Source of the DNA: Kluyvera georgiana ATCC 51603
Lineage (GTDB): Bacteria; Pseudomonadota; Gammaproteobacteria; Enterobacterales; Enterobacteriaceae
Assembly (NCBI RefSeq): GCF_001654985.1
Contig: NZ_LXEU01000046.1
Location: 1-64,000 of the forward strand
Reading direction: 5' to 3'
Length of the DNA: 64,000 nt
How positions within the stretch are numbered: the stretch's first letter is position 1; each line of letters starts with the position of its first letter. Below, in pieces: positions 31,301-40,672 of this stretch. The position numbers and the translations under genes are program-made. The notes beneath the pieces are model-generated. The model ran no database searches, was not told the origin of the DNA, and was given only the letters and a program-made list of their open reading frames with translations.

Positions 31301-31433
31301 GCAGCAGGCGATGCAGCGCCTTCCGCGCAATCGCTGCCTGGCAACAGGCTACTCGTGCCGCAGTCAGGTGAAGCGCGTTGAGGGTAACGGCGTGCGCCAC
31401 CCATTACAGGCTTTACTGGAGATTATCGGATGA
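28377..31433 (+). CDS. ydiJ: FAD/4Fe-4S oxidoreductase YdiJ (D-2-hydroxyglutarate dehydrogenase type)
   Basis: The 1018-residue protein fuses a GlcD-like FAD domain (about 45-280, [17 protein letters not shown] and [22 protein letters not shown]) with a C-terminal iron-sulfur part. That part carries a ferredoxin motif ([20 protein letters not shown]) and CCG-type cysteine motifs ([16 protein letters not shown]). Homologues oxidise D-2-hydroxyglutarate. ATG 28377 gives the E. coli start [14 protein letters not shown]; the track-length N-terminal extension is not supported. menI begins inside its last four bases. Confidence 0.95.
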   Translation: MIPQISQAPGVVQLVLNYLQALEQQGFTGDTATGYADRLTMATDNSIYQLLPDAVVFPRSTADVALLARLAAEERFQSLIFTPRGGGTGTNGQALNQGIIIDMSRYMNRIIEINPEEGWVRVEAGVIKDQLNQYLKPYGYFFSPELSTSNRATLGGMINTDASGQGSLVYGKTSDHVLGVRAVLLGGDILDTQPMPVALAETLAKEQSAVGRIYRTVFERCRDNRQLILDKFPKLNRFLTGYDLRHVFNDEMTEFDLTRILTGSEGTLAFITEARLDITPLPKVRRLVNIKYDSFDSALRNAPFMVEARALSVETVDSKVLNLAREDIVWHSVSELITDVPDKEMLGLNIVEFSGDDEALIEGQVSALCARLDELIAQNEGGLIGWQRCNELDGIERIYAMRKKAVGLLGNAKGAAKPIPFAEDTCVPPEHLADYIVEFRALLDSHGLSYGMFGHVDAGVLHVRPALDMCDPQQEVLMKQISDEVVALTAKYGGLLWGEHGKGFRAEYSPAFFGEQLYGELRKVKAAFDPDNRLNPGKICPPEGVDAPMMKVDAVKRGTYDRQIPVTVRSSWRGAMECNGNGLCFNFDAKSPMCPSMKITNNRMHSPKGRATLVREWLRLLADRGVDPLLLERELPEKRASLRSLVERTRNSWHARKGEYDFSHEVKEAMSGCLACKACSTQCPIKIDVPEFRSRFLQLYHTRYLRPVRDHLVATVESYAPLMARAPKTFNFFMSQPLVRKLSEKHIGMVDLPLLSAPSLQKQMVTHRSANMTLEQLETLTPEQKAQTVLVVQDPFTSYYDAQVVADFVRLIDKLGYQPVLLPFSPNGKAQHIKGFVTRFTKTAQKTADYLNRVAALGMPMVGVDPALVLCYRDEYKQVLGDQRGDFNVMLVHEWLPQAVAQRESVSPSGEPWYLFGHCTEVTALPTAPKQWATIFARFGATLENVSVGCCGMAGTYGHEVKNHANSLGIYELSWQQAMQRLPRNRCLATGYSCRSQVKRVEGNGVRHPLQALLEIIG

Positions 31434-31840
31434 TCTGGAGACGGCAAACCACGCTCGAGGCGCTTAACGCCATGGGCGAAGGTAATATGGTGGGGCTGCT
31501 GGATATTCAGTTTACGCGCCTCGGGGACGATGCGCTGGAAGCGACGATGCCGGTGGATAGCCGCACGCATCAGCCGTTTGGCCTGCTGCACGGCGGCGCA
31601 TCTGTCGTGCTGGCCGAAACGTTGGGCTCCGTGGCCGGGTACCTGTGTACTGAAGGTGAGCAGCGGGTGGTCGGGCTGGAGGTTAACGCTAACCACATTC
31701 GTTCTGTGCGCAGCGGGCGGGTACGGGGAGTGTGTAAAGCGCTGCATGCCGGGCGTCGCCATCAGGTCTGGCAAATTGAGATCCTCGACGAACAAGGGCA
31801 GCTCTGTTGCACCTCGCGGTTGACGACCGCAGTAGTGTAA
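31430..31840 (+). CDS. menI: 1,4-dihydroxy-2-naphthoyl-CoA hydrolase
   Basis: MenI (YdiI) is a hot-dog-fold thioesterase that releases 1,4-dihydroxy-2-naphthoate from its CoA ester in menaquinone synthesis. The 136-residue protein has the family glutamate in [10 protein letters not shown] and the preceding [11 protein letters not shown] motif. The start ATG overlaps the ydiJ stop by four bases, as ATGA, so the two are coupled. In E. coli ydiH and the suf operon follow; here the neighbourhood changes directly after it. Confidence 0.95.
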   Translation: MIWRRQTTLEALNAMGEGNMVGLLDIQFTRLGDDALEATMPVDSRTHQPFGLLHGGASVVLAETLGSVAGYLCTEGEQRVVGLEVNANHIRSVRSGRVRGVCKALHAGRRHQVWQIEILDEQGQLCCTSRLTTAVV

Positions 31841-31844
31841 GGCG

Positions 31845-31874
31845 ATGCACTCTCTTCTTCAGAAGAGAGTGCAT
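31845..31874. terminator. Bidirectional hairpin between menI and the monooxygenase gene
   Basis: A perfect 14-bp stem (ATGCACTCTCTTCT paired with AGAAGAGAGTGCAT, two-base loop) lies between convergent genes. There is little T tract, so it may act as a hairpin barrier or at the rearrangement junction. Confidence 0.65.
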
Positions 31875-31882
31875 ATTCATCG

Positions 31883-32176
31883 CTAGTCAGCCTCAATCGG
31901 CGTTAGGTAATCCAGTCGTAGCGGTTCCGCCAACAGGCTTTCCATCTGCCCAATAAAAGCCTGAAAGTGCGGTAAGGCAATATGTTCCTCGAGCGCCGCC
32001 TCATCTCGCCAGGATTCCCGCATGTAAAACGTCTCTGGCTCATCGCGCAGTTGAAAGAGCGCATAGTCCAGATTGCCGGGCTCCTGACGCGTGGGCTGTA
32101 GCAGTGCTTTCAGCGCGTCGCGCAAGAATTCCGTTTTATCCGGGCGCGCTTTCAGCACGGCAATAATGGAAATCAT
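31883..32176 (-). CDS. Antibiotic biosynthesis monooxygenase (ABM/YgiN)-family protein
   Basis: The 97-residue protein has the dimeric ferredoxin-like ABM fold. It has an N-terminal strand MISIIAVLKARPDK, a helix with the usual spacing (LRDALKALLQPTRQEPGNLDY), ESW (FYMRESWRDEAALEEHIALPHFQAF) and a closing strand. Members include quinol monooxygenases such as YgiN and stress proteins. It starts one base after the stop of the upstream oxidoreductase gene, behind GGAGGG, so the two form an operon. The longer frame from 32212 would start inside the neighbour and is not needed. A role in quinol or quinone turnover is inferred. Confidence 0.85.
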   Translation of the reverse strand: MISIIAVLKARPDKTEFLRDALKALLQPTRQEPGNLDYALFQLRDEPETFYMRESWRDEAALEEHIALPHFQAFIGQMESLLAEPLRLDYLTPIEAD

Positions 32177-32177
32177 C

Positions 32178-33185
32178 TTAAAATCCCTCCAGCACAATTT
32201 TCCCAACGGCACGACCGGTTTCCAGCTGTACGTGCGCTTTTTGCAGATTTTCGGCGGTGATCGCGCCGTAATGCTCGCCGAGCGTGGTTTTAATCACCTG
32301 GTTATCGATTAACGTCGCCACTTCAGACAGCAACTGATGCTGGGCAATCATGTCGCGGGTTTCAAACATCGAACGAGTAAACATAAACTCCCAATGCAGC
32401 GAAATGCTTTTCAGCTTCAACGGCACCACATCAAGGCTTTGCGGATCGTCAATCAGCGCCAGTTTACCTTGCGGGGCCAGCGCGGCGATCAGCGATAAAT
32501 AATGCGCCTCGGTATTGTTCAGGCTGGCAACGTGGGTCACTTCTTTTACGCCAATACGTGCCAGCTCTTCGCTCAGCGGTTTGCTGTGATCGATCACGTG
32601 ATGCGCACCGGCTTCGCGAACCCACTGCTGGCTTGCCGGACGCGAGGCCGTGCCGATGACGGTCATTTTGGTCAGCTTGCTGGCTAACTGGGTCAGAATG
32701 GAACCCACACCGCCTGCCGCGCCGACGATCAGCAGCGTATCGCCTTCGTTACCGTCGCGCGTTACGCCTAGTCGGTCGAACAGCAGTTCCCATGCGGTGA
32801 TGGCGGTAAGCGGTAGCGCGGCGGCAGACGCGTTATCCAGCGAGCGTGGTTTTAACGCGACAATACGCTCATCAACTAACTGGAATTCGCTGTTGCTGCC
32901 GGGGCGGCCTAACGCGCCAGCGTACCAGACTTCATCGCCTGGAGAGAAAAGGGTGACTTCATTACCCACGGCTTTCACCACGCCAACGGCGTCCCAGCCC
33001 AACACGCGCGGCGTGTCGGCAGAGAAACCGGCGCGCACCTTGGTGTCGACGGGATTGACGGAAATCGCCTTGATCTCCACCAGCAGGTCGTGACCTTGAG
33101 CTTGTGGGATGGGAAGCGTTATTTCGTTGATAAACGGAATGTTGCTGCCGTTGGTCGCAGCGCGGGTAATGGCAAAGGCTTTCAT
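32178..33185 (-). CDS. Zinc-independent quinone oxidoreductase-like MDR dehydrogenase
   Basis: The 335-residue protein is a medium-chain dehydrogenase/reductase of the quinone oxidoreductase type (the TIGR02817-like alcohol dehydrogenase family). It has the GroES-like N-domain (SVNPVDTKVRAG), the NADPH-binding Rossmann motif GAAGGVGSILTQLASK and RVLGWDAVGVV. The cysteine ligands of zinc alcohol dehydrogenases are missing. It probably reduces quinones or enones with NADPH. GGAG precedes ATG 33185. It lies between mhpR and the ABM gene in the same direction, 109 bp after mhpR, and may share its transcript. Confidence 0.88.
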   Translation of the reverse strand: MKAFAITRAATNGSNIPFINEITLPIPQAQGHDLLVEIKAISVNPVDTKVRAGFSADTPRVLGWDAVGVVKAVGNEVTLFSPGDEVWYAGALGRPGSNSEFQLVDERIVALKPRSLDNASAAALPLTAITAWELLFDRLGVTRDGNEGDTLLIVGAAGGVGSILTQLASKLTKMTVIGTASRPASQQWVREAGAHHVIDHSKPLSEELARIGVKEVTHVASLNNTEAHYLSLIAALAPQGKLALIDDPQSLDVVPLKLKSISLHWEFMFTRSMFETRDMIAQHQLLSEVATLIDNQVIKTTLGEHYGAITAENLQKAHVQLETGRAVGKIVLEGF

Positions 33186-33294
33186 GATGTCTCCGGGTAT
33201 GGACTGGCAATACCCGGATAGTAGAAACAACGGGTGATAAGAAAAACCACGCTACGGCGATAAGACTTATACGCTAACCGCGAAAATCCCGCGT

Positions 33295-34107
33295 TTAACG
33301 GTGTTCATAAAAGATCTCTTCCTCTTCCATCCGTTCCTCAATCTGCCGGGTAACCCGCAGCAGGGCGGCCAGATGTTTTTCTGCCGCCTGTTCAATCGTC
33401 ATCGCTTTGGCGATATACACCAGGTTCAGGCAGCCAATCACGCGCTCCTGGCTACGAACCGGTACGGCGATAGAGGCGATTTTCTGTTCCAGCTGCCAGC
33501 CCTGGAAGTTGGAACCGTAGCCGTTTTTGCGCGTCTTCTCGAGAATTGCGTGCAGTTTTTCCGGCTCACGGGCCAACTGATATTCTTCTTCCGGCCTTGT
33601 TGCCAGCATTTCAATAATAGGCTGACGCTCGTGCTCCGGCGAAAAGGCCAGCCAGGTCAAGCCGGAAGCGGTCAGCAGCAACGGCAGACGGCGACCCACC
33701 ATCGAACGGTGGAAGGAAAGGCGGCTAAAACGGTGGGTTGTTTCACGTACCACCATGGCATCGACGTCCAGCGTGGTTAAATCTGTCGGCCAAATGACCT
33801 CGCGCAATAATTCTCCAAGTAACGGCGTTGCAAGTGCAGAAATCCAATGTTCGTCACGAAATCCCTCACTTAACTGCCGCACTTTCATGGTCAAACGGAA
33901 ACTATCATCTGACAAACTGCGTCGCACATACCCCTCTTCCTGGAGGGTCTCCAGTAGCCTTCTGACGGTGGTACGGTGCAGGCCACTAAACTCCGCCAAC
34001 GTCGCGGTTGACGCGCCTCCGTCGAATTTATTTAACAAATTCAGCAACAATAAACCCCGCGTTAAACCCCGCACGGTTTTGTAATCGGTCGCATCGTTAT
34101 TCTTCAT
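33295..34107 (-). CDS. mhpR: IclR-family activator of the mhp genes
   Basis: MhpR activates mhpABCDFE in response to 3-hydroxyphenylpropionate-type inducers. The 270-residue protein has an N-terminal winged helix (KTVRGLTRGLLLLNLLNKF...GLHRTTVRRLLETLQEEGYVRR). The C-terminal IclR effector domain contains DVDAMVVRETTHRFSRLSFHRSMVGRRLPLL and ends near REERMEEEEI. Similarity to E. coli MhpR is high. ATG 34107 has AGGA at the right distance; longer frames are possible. It is divergent from mhpA, as in E. coli. The C-terminal dozen residues differ from E. coli. Confidence 0.93.
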   Translation of the reverse strand: MKNNDATDYKTVRGLTRGLLLLNLLNKFDGGASTATLAEFSGLHRTTVRRLLETLQEEGYVRRSLSDDSFRLTMKVRQLSEGFRDEHWISALATPLLGELLREVIWPTDLTTLDVDAMVVRETTHRFSRLSFHRSMVGRRLPLLLTASGLTWLAFSPEHERQPIIEMLATRPEEEYQLAREPEKLHAILEKTRKNGYGSNFQGWQLEQKIASIAVPVRSQERVIGCLNLVYIAKAMTIEQAAEKHLAALLRVTRQIEERMEEEEIFYEHR

Positions 34108-34137
34108 ATTTCCTGACATTTTTATATCTAAAACAAC

Positions 34138-34158
34138 GTTGTGCACCTGGTACACAAC
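34138..34158. promoter_or_regulatory. Probable MhpR operator
   Basis: A 21-bp imperfect palindrome, GTTGTGCACC-T-GGTACACAAC, with one mismatch between arms, lies between divergent mhpR and mhpA, 31 bp upstream of mhpR. Its form (G/TTGTGCACCTGGTACACAA) fits IclR-family operators and the GGTGCACA-type MhpR site known from E. coli. A second, separate 14-bp palindrome, ACAAGCGCGCTTGT, lies at 34235-34248 in the mhpA leader. Confidence 0.75.
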
Positions 34159-34295
34159 CTGGGCTGTTTTGATTGTAGCCCAAATCCCCGGACATATACT
34201 GCGCTCATTATAAAAATATTTTTACATCAAATTAACAAGCGCGCTTGTGTTGTAACAGAGCAAACGCGCCTGGTCCGAGTCGTGAGGTATTGAAA

Positions 34296-35960
34296 ATGAC
34301 AACATCCAATCCGGATATCCAACCCGCCGTTCAACATCAGGTTCAGGTCGCTATCGCCGGTGCCGGTCCGGTGGGGCTGATGATGGCCAACTACCTGGGG
34401 CAGATGGGCGTTGAAGTGCTGGTGGTCGAGAAGCTGGATAAATTGATCGACTATCCGCGTGCCATTGGCATTGATGATGAAGCGCTGCGCACCATGCAGT
34501 CCGTTGGACTGGTAGAGAAAGTGCTGCCGCATACTACGCCGTGGCACGCGATGCGTTTTTTGACGCCAAAAGGGCGCTGCTTTGCCGATATCCAGCCGAT
34601 GACCGACGAATTTGGCTGGTCGCGCCGTAATGCGTTTATTCAGCCGCAGGTAGATGAAGTGATGTTCCAGGGGCTGAGCCGTTTTCCAAACGTCCGCTGC
34701 CTGTTCTCGCGCGAGCTGGAAGCATTTAGTCAAAAAGGTGACGCTGTCACGATTAACCTGAAAGGGCCGGATGGCGAACGGGAAACGGTACGGGCGAACT
34801 GGCTGGTGGCCTGCGACGGCGGCGCGAGTTTTATCCGCCGTACGCTGAACGTGCCGTTTGAAGGGAAAACCGCACCAAACCAGTGGATCGTTATCGATAT
34901 TGCTAACGACCCGCTGGCAACGCCGCATGTTTATCTGTGCTGCGACCCGGTGCGCCCTTATGTTTCGGCAGCGCTGCCTCACGGCGTACGTCGCTTTGAA
35001 TTTATGGTGATGCCGGGCGAAACCGAAGCCCTGCTGAGCGAACCGGCAAACATGCGCCGCTTACTCAGTCAGGTGCTGCCGGACCCGGATAACGTAGAGC
35101 TGATCCGCCAGCGCGTCTACACCCACAACGCGCGTATTGCCGAACGCTTCCGCGTTGACCGCGTCCTGCTGGCCGGTGACGCTGCCCACATCATGCCGGT
35201 GTGGCAGGGGCAGGGTTACAACAGCGGCATGCGCGATGCCTTTAATCTGGCGTGGAAGCTGGCGATGGTGGTGAACGGCAAAGCGGGAGATTCGCTGCTC
35301 GACAGCTATCAGCAAGAGCGTCGTGACCACGCCAAAGCGATGATCGATCTCTCCGTTACCGCCGGTAACGTCCTGGCTCCGGCGAAACGCTGGCATGGCA
35401 CCGTACGCGACGGTATCTCCTGGCTGCTGAACTACATCCCGCCGGTGAAACGTTACTTCCTCGAAATGCGCTTTAAACCGATGCCACAGTACCGTGAAGG
35501 CGCGCTGTTGCTGGAAGGTGATGCGAAAGCGTCTCCGGTCGGCAAGATGTTTATCCAACCGAAGGTGACCCGCGAAAACGGCGATGTCGTGCTGCTGGAT
35601 GATGTGATTGGCGCGAAGTTCGCGGTGATCGCCTGGGGCTGCAACCCATTGTGGGGCATGAGCGAAAGTCAGATTGCGCAATGGCGTGCGCTGGGAACCT
35701 GTTTTATTCAGGTGGTGCCGGACGTCCAGATTCATACCCCGCAGGACAATTTTGACGGCGTGATCCGCCTTGGCGATACCCAGAACCGTCTCAAAACCTG
35801 GTTTGCCGCGCAGAACGCTTCGCTGGTGGTGGTGCGTCCGGACCGTTTCGTCGCCGCGCTGGCTATTCCGCAAACCCTCAATAAAACCCTGGACCAGCTT
35901 GCTCACGTGATGGCGCTGACGAGCCTGGAATCGGCTCTTAATGAAGAAAAGGTGGCCTGA
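34296..35960 (+). CDS. mhpA: 3-(3-hydroxyphenyl)propionate hydroxylase
   Basis: MhpA uses FAD, NADH and oxygen to hydroxylate 3-(3-hydroxyphenyl)propionate to the 2,3-dihydroxy compound. The 554-residue flavoprotein matches E. coli in length. It has the FAD dinucleotide motif [20 protein letters not shown], the DG motif [15 protein letters not shown] and the FAD motif [37 protein letters not shown] 34296 is the family start. It is the first gene of the mhp operon, controlled by MhpR, and mhpB follows after one base. Confidence 0.97.
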   Translation: MTTSNPDIQPAVQHQVQVAIAGAGPVGLMMANYLGQMGVEVLVVEKLDKLIDYPRAIGIDDEALRTMQSVGLVEKVLPHTTPWHAMRFLTPKGRCFADIQPMTDEFGWSRRNAFIQPQVDEVMFQGLSRFPNVRCLFSRELEAFSQKGDAVTINLKGPDGERETVRANWLVACDGGASFIRRTLNVPFEGKTAPNQWIVIDIANDPLATPHVYLCCDPVRPYVSAALPHGVRRFEFMVMPGETEALLSEPANMRRLLSQVLPDPDNVELIRQRVYTHNARIAERFRVDRVLLAGDAAHIMPVWQGQGYNSGMRDAFNLAWKLAMVVNGKAGDSLLDSYQQERRDHAKAMIDLSVTAGNVLAPAKRWHGTVRDGISWLLNYIPPVKRYFLEMRFKPMPQYREGALLLEGDAKASPVGKMFIQPKVTRENGDVVLLDDVIGAKFAVIAWGCNPLWGMSESQIAQWRALGTCFIQVVPDVQIHTPQDNFDGVIRLGDTQNRLKTWFAAQNASLVVVRPDRFVAALAIPQTLNKTLDQLAHVMALTSLESALNEEKVA

Positions 35961-35961
35961 G

Positions 35962-36906
35962 ATGAATGTCTATCTCCACTGTCTCTCCCACACGCCGCTG
36001 GTGGGCTATGTCGACCCGGCACAGGATGTGCTGGATGAAGTAAACGGCGTGATTGCTGATGCCAGCGCACGTATTGCGGCGTTTGACCCCGAGCTGGTGG
36101 TGCTGTTCGCCCCGGATCACTACAACGGCTTTTTCTATGACGTGATGCCACCGTTCTGTTTAGGCGTCGGCGCGACCTCGATTGGCGATTTCTCCACCGC
36201 CGCGGGCGTACTGCCGGTGCCGACGGATCTGGCGGAAGCCTGCGCTCATTCGGTGATGAAAAGCGGCATCGATCTCGCCGTCTCCTACTGTATGCAGGTC
36301 GATCACGGGTTTGCTCAGCCGCTGGAGTTGCTGCTGGGCGGGCTGGACAAGGTGCCGGTCCTGCCGGTGTTTATCAACGGTGTCGCCACGCCGCTGCCGG
36401 GCTTCCAGCGCACGCGCATGTTGGGCGAAGCGATGGGGCGTTTTCTGTCGACGCTCAATAAGCGGGTGTTGATTTTAGGATCCGGTGGCCTGTCGCATCA
36501 GCCGCCGGTTCCCGAACTGGCGAAAGTGGATGCCCATATGCGCGACCGCCTGCTGGGCAGCGGTAAACAGCTGCCGCCGGACGAGCGCGAGCTGCGCCAG
36601 CGCCGCGTGATTGAAGCCGCCGAGCGCTTTGTGGAAGACCAGAAAACGCTGCATCCGCTGAACCCGGTGTGGGACAACCAGTTTATGACGCTGCTGGAAC
36701 AGGGCCGCCTGGCGGAACTGGATGCCATCAGCAATGAAGAACTTTCCGCGATCGCCGGTAAATCGACCCATGAAGTGAAAACCTGGGCCGCCGCGTTCGC
36801 CACGCTTTCCGCGATGGGCAGCTACCGCACGGAAGGCCGTTATTATCGCCCGATCCCAGAATGGATCGCCGGATTTGGCTCGCTAAGCGCCACCACAACG
36901 AATTGA
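35962..36906 (+). CDS. mhpB: 2,3-dihydroxyphenylpropionate 1,2-dioxygenase
   Basis: MhpB is a ferrous extradiol ring-cleavage dioxygenase (LigB type III). It opens 3-(2,3-dihydroxyphenyl)propionate to a 2-hydroxy-6-ketonona-2,4-dienedioate. The 314-residue protein starts [16 protein letters not shown]; the histidine of LSHTP and that of FAPDHYNGF are the expected metal ligands or base. The ATG at 35962 is one base after the mhpA stop. Confidence 0.96.
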   Translation: MNVYLHCLSHTPLVGYVDPAQDVLDEVNGVIADASARIAAFDPELVVLFAPDHYNGFFYDVMPPFCLGVGATSIGDFSTAAGVLPVPTDLAEACAHSVMKSGIDLAVSYCMQVDHGFAQPLELLLGGLDKVPVLPVFINGVATPLPGFQRTRMLGEAMGRFLSTLNKRVLILGSGGLSHQPPVPELAKVDAHMRDRLLGSGKQLPPDERELRQRRVIEAAERFVEDQKTLHPLNPVWDNQFMTLLEQGRLAELDAISNEELSAIAGKSTHEVKTWAAAFATLSAMGSYRTEGRYYRPIPEWIAGFGSLSATTTN

Positions 36907-36923
36907 TTAAGCAGGAGAATATG

Positions 36924-37790
36924 ATGAGCTATCAACCTCAAACCGAAGCCGCAACCAGCCGTTTTCTCAACGTTGAAGAAGCCGGACAGACGCTGCGCAT
37001 TCACTATAACGACTGCGGCCAGGGCGATGAAACGGTCGTGCTGCTGCACGGTTCAGGCCCGGGGGCTACGGGCTGGGCCAACTTTAGCCGCAACATCGAC
37101 CCGTTAGTTGAAGCGGGCTATCGCGTCATTCTGCTGGACTGCCCTGGCTGGGGGAAAAGCGATTCGATCGTCAATACCGGTTCTCGCTCCGACCTGAATG
37201 CGCGAATTCTGAAAAGCGTGGTCGATCAGTTAGATATCCAGAAAGTTCACCTGCTGGGTAACTCGATGGGCGGCCACAGCGCCGTGGCGTTCACCCTGAC
37301 CTGGCCTGAGCGCGTGGGCAAACTGGTGCTGATGGGCGGCGGTACCGGCGGGATGAGTCTGTTCACCCCGATGCCGACCGAAGGCATCAAGCTGCTGAAC
37401 GGGCTGTACCGTGAGCCGACTATCGAAAACCTCAAAAAAATGATGAGTATTTTCGTCTATGACACCAGCGACTTGACGGAAGCGCTGTTTGAAGCGCGCC
37501 TGAACAACATGCTGTCGCGACGCGATCACCTGGAAAACTTTATCAAGAGCCTTGAAGCCAACCCGAAACAGTTCCCGGATTTCGGACCGCGTCTGGGGGA
37601 AATTAAGGCCCAGACGCTGGTGGTATGGGGACGTAACGATCGCTTCGTGCCGATGGATGCGGGCCTGCGCCTGCTTTCCGGTATCAACGGTTCCGAACTG
37701 CACGTTTACCGCGACTGCGGGCACTGGGCGCAGTGGGAGCATGCCGAAGCCTTCAACCAGCTGGTGCTGAACTTCCTCGCGCGTCAATAA
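36924..37790 (+). CDS. mhpC: 2-hydroxy-6-ketonona-2,4-dienedioate hydrolase
   Basis: MhpC cleaves the C-C bond of the ring-opened product to give succinate (or fumarate) and 2-hydroxypenta-2,4-dienoate. The 288-residue alpha/beta hydrolase has the nucleophile serine in GNSMGGHSA, the oxyanion loop [10 protein letters not shown], and the aspartate and histidine near [10 protein letters not shown] and [15 protein letters not shown] suits ATG 36924 best; ATG 36921 would add one methionine. It follows mhpB by 17 bases. Confidence 0.96.
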   Translation: MSYQPQTEAATSRFLNVEEAGQTLRIHYNDCGQGDETVVLLHGSGPGATGWANFSRNIDPLVEAGYRVILLDCPGWGKSDSIVNTGSRSDLNARILKSVVDQLDIQKVHLLGNSMGGHSAVAFTLTWPERVGKLVLMGGGTGGMSLFTPMPTEGIKLLNGLYREPTIENLKKMMSIFVYDTSDLTEALFEARLNNMLSRRDHLENFIKSLEANPKQFPDFGPRLGEIKAQTLVVWGRNDRFVPMDAGLRLLSGINGSELHVYRDCGHWAQWEHAEAFNQLVLNFLARQ

Positions 37791-37799
37791 GGAGCCGCT

Positions 37800-38603
37800 A
37801 TGTCTACGAATTCTCTGGCCTCGCTGGCCGCCGCATTGCGTGAAGCCGAGCAGACGGGCGTGGCTATTGAGCCGCTGCGTGAGGTGATAGGTATTGATAA
37901 CGCGGAAGCGGCCTACGCCATTCAGCGTCTTAACGTTGAGCACGCGGTGGCGCAAGGGCGTCGTATCGTCGGGCGCAAGGTCGGGTTAACCCATCCGAAA
38001 GTGCAGCAGCAGCTGGGCGTTGACCAGCCGGACTTCGGCACGTTATTCGCCGATATGTGTTACGGCGATAACGAAACCATTCCCTTTGGTCGCGTTCTAC
38101 AGCCGAAAATTGAAGCGGAAATCGCGCTGGTGTTAAAGCGCGATCTGCCGCATGCCGACACCACGTTTGATGAGTTGTACAACGCCATTGAGTGGGTGGT
38201 TCCGGCCCTGGAAGTGGTGGGCAGCCGCGTGCGCGACTGGTCAATCAAGTTTGTTGATACCGTGGCGGATAACGCCTCCTGTGGCGTGTATGTGGTTGGC
38301 GGCCCGGCGCAGCGTCCGGCGGCGCTGGATCTGAAAAACTGCGCAATGACCATGACGCGTAATAACGAAGAGGTTTCCAGCGGTCGCGGCAGTGAATGCC
38401 TGGGCCATCCGCTCAACGCCGCCGTCTGGCTGGCGCGCAAAATGGCCAGCCTGGGCGAGCCGCTACGTGCGGGTGACATTGTGCTCACCGGCGCCCTGGG
38501 GCCGATGGTGGCGATTAAGCCAGGCGATCGTTTCGAGGCGGTCATCGAGGGCATTGGCTCGGTATCCGCGACGTTTTCTGAGCAAGAAGGAAGTCAGTCA
38601 TGA
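37800..38603 (+). CDS. mhpD: 2-keto-4-pentenoate hydratase
   Basis: MhpD adds water to 2-hydroxypenta-2,4-dienoate to give 4-hydroxy-2-oxovalerate. The 267-residue protein has the fumarylacetoacetase-like fold with metal-binding acids in [12 protein letters not shown]. It contains the family segment [25 protein letters not shown] and ends before mhpF with a four-base overlap (ATGA). Length is near E. coli (269). Confidence 0.96.
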   Translation: MSTNSLASLAAALREAEQTGVAIEPLREVIGIDNAEAAYAIQRLNVEHAVAQGRRIVGRKVGLTHPKVQQQLGVDQPDFGTLFADMCYGDNETIPFGRVLQPKIEAEIALVLKRDLPHADTTFDELYNAIEWVVPALEVVGSRVRDWSIKFVDTVADNASCGVYVVGGPAQRPAALDLKNCAMTMTRNNEEVSSGRGSECLGHPLNAAVWLARKMASLGEPLRAGDIVLTGALGPMVAIKPGDRFEAVIEGIGSVSATFSEQEGSQS

Positions 38604-39550
38604 GCAAATGTAAAGTCGCCATCATCGGTTCCGGCAATATCGGCACCGACCTGATGATCAAAATCCTCCGCCACGGCAAACACCTGGAAATGTCGGTGAT
38701 GGTTGGCATCGACCCGAACTCCGACGGGCTGGCCCGCGCCGCGCGAATGGGCGTTGCCACGACCCACCAAGGCGTGACCGGATTAATGGCGATGCCTGAG
38801 TTTGCCGATATCGACATCGTCTTCGACGCCACCAGCGCCGGGGCGCACGTGAAAAACGATGCCGCCTTGCGCAAGGCGAAACCGGGGATTCGCCTGATTG
38901 ATCTGACGCCGGCAGCCATCGGCCCATACTGCGTGCCGGTGGTCAACCTCGACAAAAATCTGTCGCAGGGTAACGTCAATATGGTGACCTGCGGCGGACA
39001 GGCGACCATCCCAATGGTGGCGGCGGTCTCCCGCGTGGCGAAGGTGCACTACGCGGAAATTATCGCCTCCATCTCCAGTAAGTCTGCCGGACCGGGAACG
39101 CGCGCTAACATCGATGAATTCACCGAAACCACCTCGCAGGCGATTGAGGTGGTCGGCGGCGCGGCGAAAGGAAAAGCCATCATCATTCTCAACCCTGCCG
39201 AGCCGCCGGTTATGATGCGCGACACCGTCTATGTGCTGAGCGAAGCGGCCTCTCAGGCGGAAATTGAAGCGTCTATTGAAGAGATGGCGGCGGCGGTGCA
39301 GGCCTATGTGCCGGGCTATCGACTGAAACAAAAAGTCCAGTTTGAAGTGATTCCTCAGGATAAACCGGTCAACATTCCGGGCGTGGGGCAGTTCTCCGGA
39401 CTGAAAACCGCCGTCTATCTGGAAGTCGAAGGGGCGGCACACTATCTGCCGGCCTACGCCGGTAACCTCGACATTATGACCTCTGCGGCAATGTCGACTG
39501 CAGAAAAAATGGCTGAAACGCTGGTGAAAGTGGCAGGAGAAGTCGCATGA
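38600..39550 (+). CDS. mhpF: Acetaldehyde dehydrogenase (acylating)
   Basis: MhpF converts acetaldehyde, CoA and NAD to acetyl-CoA, working in a channelled complex with MhpE. The 316-residue protein begins [20 protein letters not shown], an NAD-binding GxGxxG. It carries the catalytic cysteine in [13 protein letters not shown]. It overlaps mhpD and mhpE by four bases each, the tight coupling usual for this pair. Confidence 0.97.
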   Translation: MSKCKVAIIGSGNIGTDLMIKILRHGKHLEMSVMVGIDPNSDGLARAARMGVATTHQGVTGLMAMPEFADIDIVFDATSAGAHVKNDAALRKAKPGIRLIDLTPAAIGPYCVPVVNLDKNLSQGNVNMVTCGGQATIPMVAAVSRVAKVHYAEIIASISSKSAGPGTRANIDEFTETTSQAIEVVGGAAKGKAIIILNPAEPPVMMRDTVYVLSEAASQAEIEASIEEMAAAVQAYVPGYRLKQKVQFEVIPQDKPVNIPGVGQFSGLKTAVYLEVEGAAHYLPAYAGNLDIMTSAAMSTAEKMAETLVKVAGEVA

Positions 39551-40566
39551 ACGGTAAAAAACTCTATATCTCGGATGTGACGTTACGCGACGGCATGCAC
39601 GCGATTCGTCATCAGTATTCGCTCGATAACGTGCGCCAGATTGCTAAAGCCCTGGACGACGCGCGCGTTGACTCGATTGAAGTAGCCCATGGCGATGGTC
39701 TGCAAGGCTCGAGCTTTAACTATGGTTTTGGCGCGCACAGCGACATCGAGTGGATCGCCGCCGCCGCAGAAGTGGTGCAGCACGCCAAAATCGCCACGCT
39801 GCTGATTCCGGGGATCGGTACGTTGCACGATCTGAAAAATGCGTATCAGGCCGGGGCGCGTGTCGTGCGTGTGGCGACCCACTGCACGGAAGCGGACGTT
39901 TCCGCGCAGCACATTGCTTACGCCCGCGAGCTGGGCATGGACACCGTAGGCTTCCTGATGATGAGCCACATGACCACGCCGGAAAACCTGGCAAAACAGG
40001 CGAAGCTGATGGAAAGCTACGGCGCGACCTGTATCTACGTGGTGGATTCCGGCGGCGCGATGAACATGAACGACATTCGCGATCGCTTCCGCGCGCTGAA
40101 AGCGGTGTTGAAACCGGAAACCCAGACCGGTATGCACGCGCACCACAACCTGAGCCTCGGTGTTGCCAACTCGCTGGTGGCGGTAGAAGAGGGCTGTGAC
40201 CGCATCGACGCCAGCCTGGCGGGGATGGGCGCGGGAGCCGGTAACGCGCCGCTGGAGGTGTTTATCGCCGCCGCCGACAAGCAGGGCTGGCAGCACGGTA
40301 CCGACCTGTACGCATTGATGGCCGCGGCGGACGATCTGGTGCGTCCATTACAGGACCGTCCGGTGCGCGTCGATCGCGAAACGTTAGCGCTGGGTTATGC
40401 CGGTGTTTACTCCAGCTTCCTGCGTCATAGCGAAGTGGCTGCCGCACGTTACGGCCTGAGCGCGGTAGATATTCTGGTCGAACTGGGCAAACGCCGGATG
40501 GTGGGCGGTCAGGAATATATGATCGTCGACGTGGCGCTGGATCTGAAAGCGAAAGCGCAAGCCTGA
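39547..40566 (+). CDS. mhpE: 4-hydroxy-2-oxovalerate aldolase
   Basis: MhpE splits 4-hydroxy-2-oxovalerate into pyruvate and acetaldehyde and passes the latter to MhpF. The 339-residue TIM-barrel protein begins [25 protein letters not shown]; the arginine and aspartate of TLRDGMHA and the histidines of [15 protein letters not shown] bind the divalent metal and substrate. It is two residues longer than E. coli (337). Confidence 0.97.
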   Translation: MNGKKLYISDVTLRDGMHAIRHQYSLDNVRQIAKALDDARVDSIEVAHGDGLQGSSFNYGFGAHSDIEWIAAAAEVVQHAKIATLLIPGIGTLHDLKNAYQAGARVVRVATHCTEADVSAQHIAYARELGMDTVGFLMMSHMTTPENLAKQAKLMESYGATCIYVVDSGGAMNMNDIRDRFRALKAVLKPETQTGMHAHHNLSLGVANSLVAVEEGCDRIDASLAGMGAGAGNAPLEVFIAAADKQGWQHGTDLYALMAAADDLVRPLQDRPVRVDRETLALGYAGVYSSFLRHSEVAAARYGLSAVDILVELGKRRMVGGQEYMIVDVALDLKAKAQA

Positions 40567-40672
40567 TAACGATCCGGTCGGCAATGTATCGACCGGGCGC
40601 ATGGCAAAGAAAAAAACGCGGCTGGCAATGTACCAGCCGTCTTTACACCTGCACTCTACAGAAGGTAGCACT

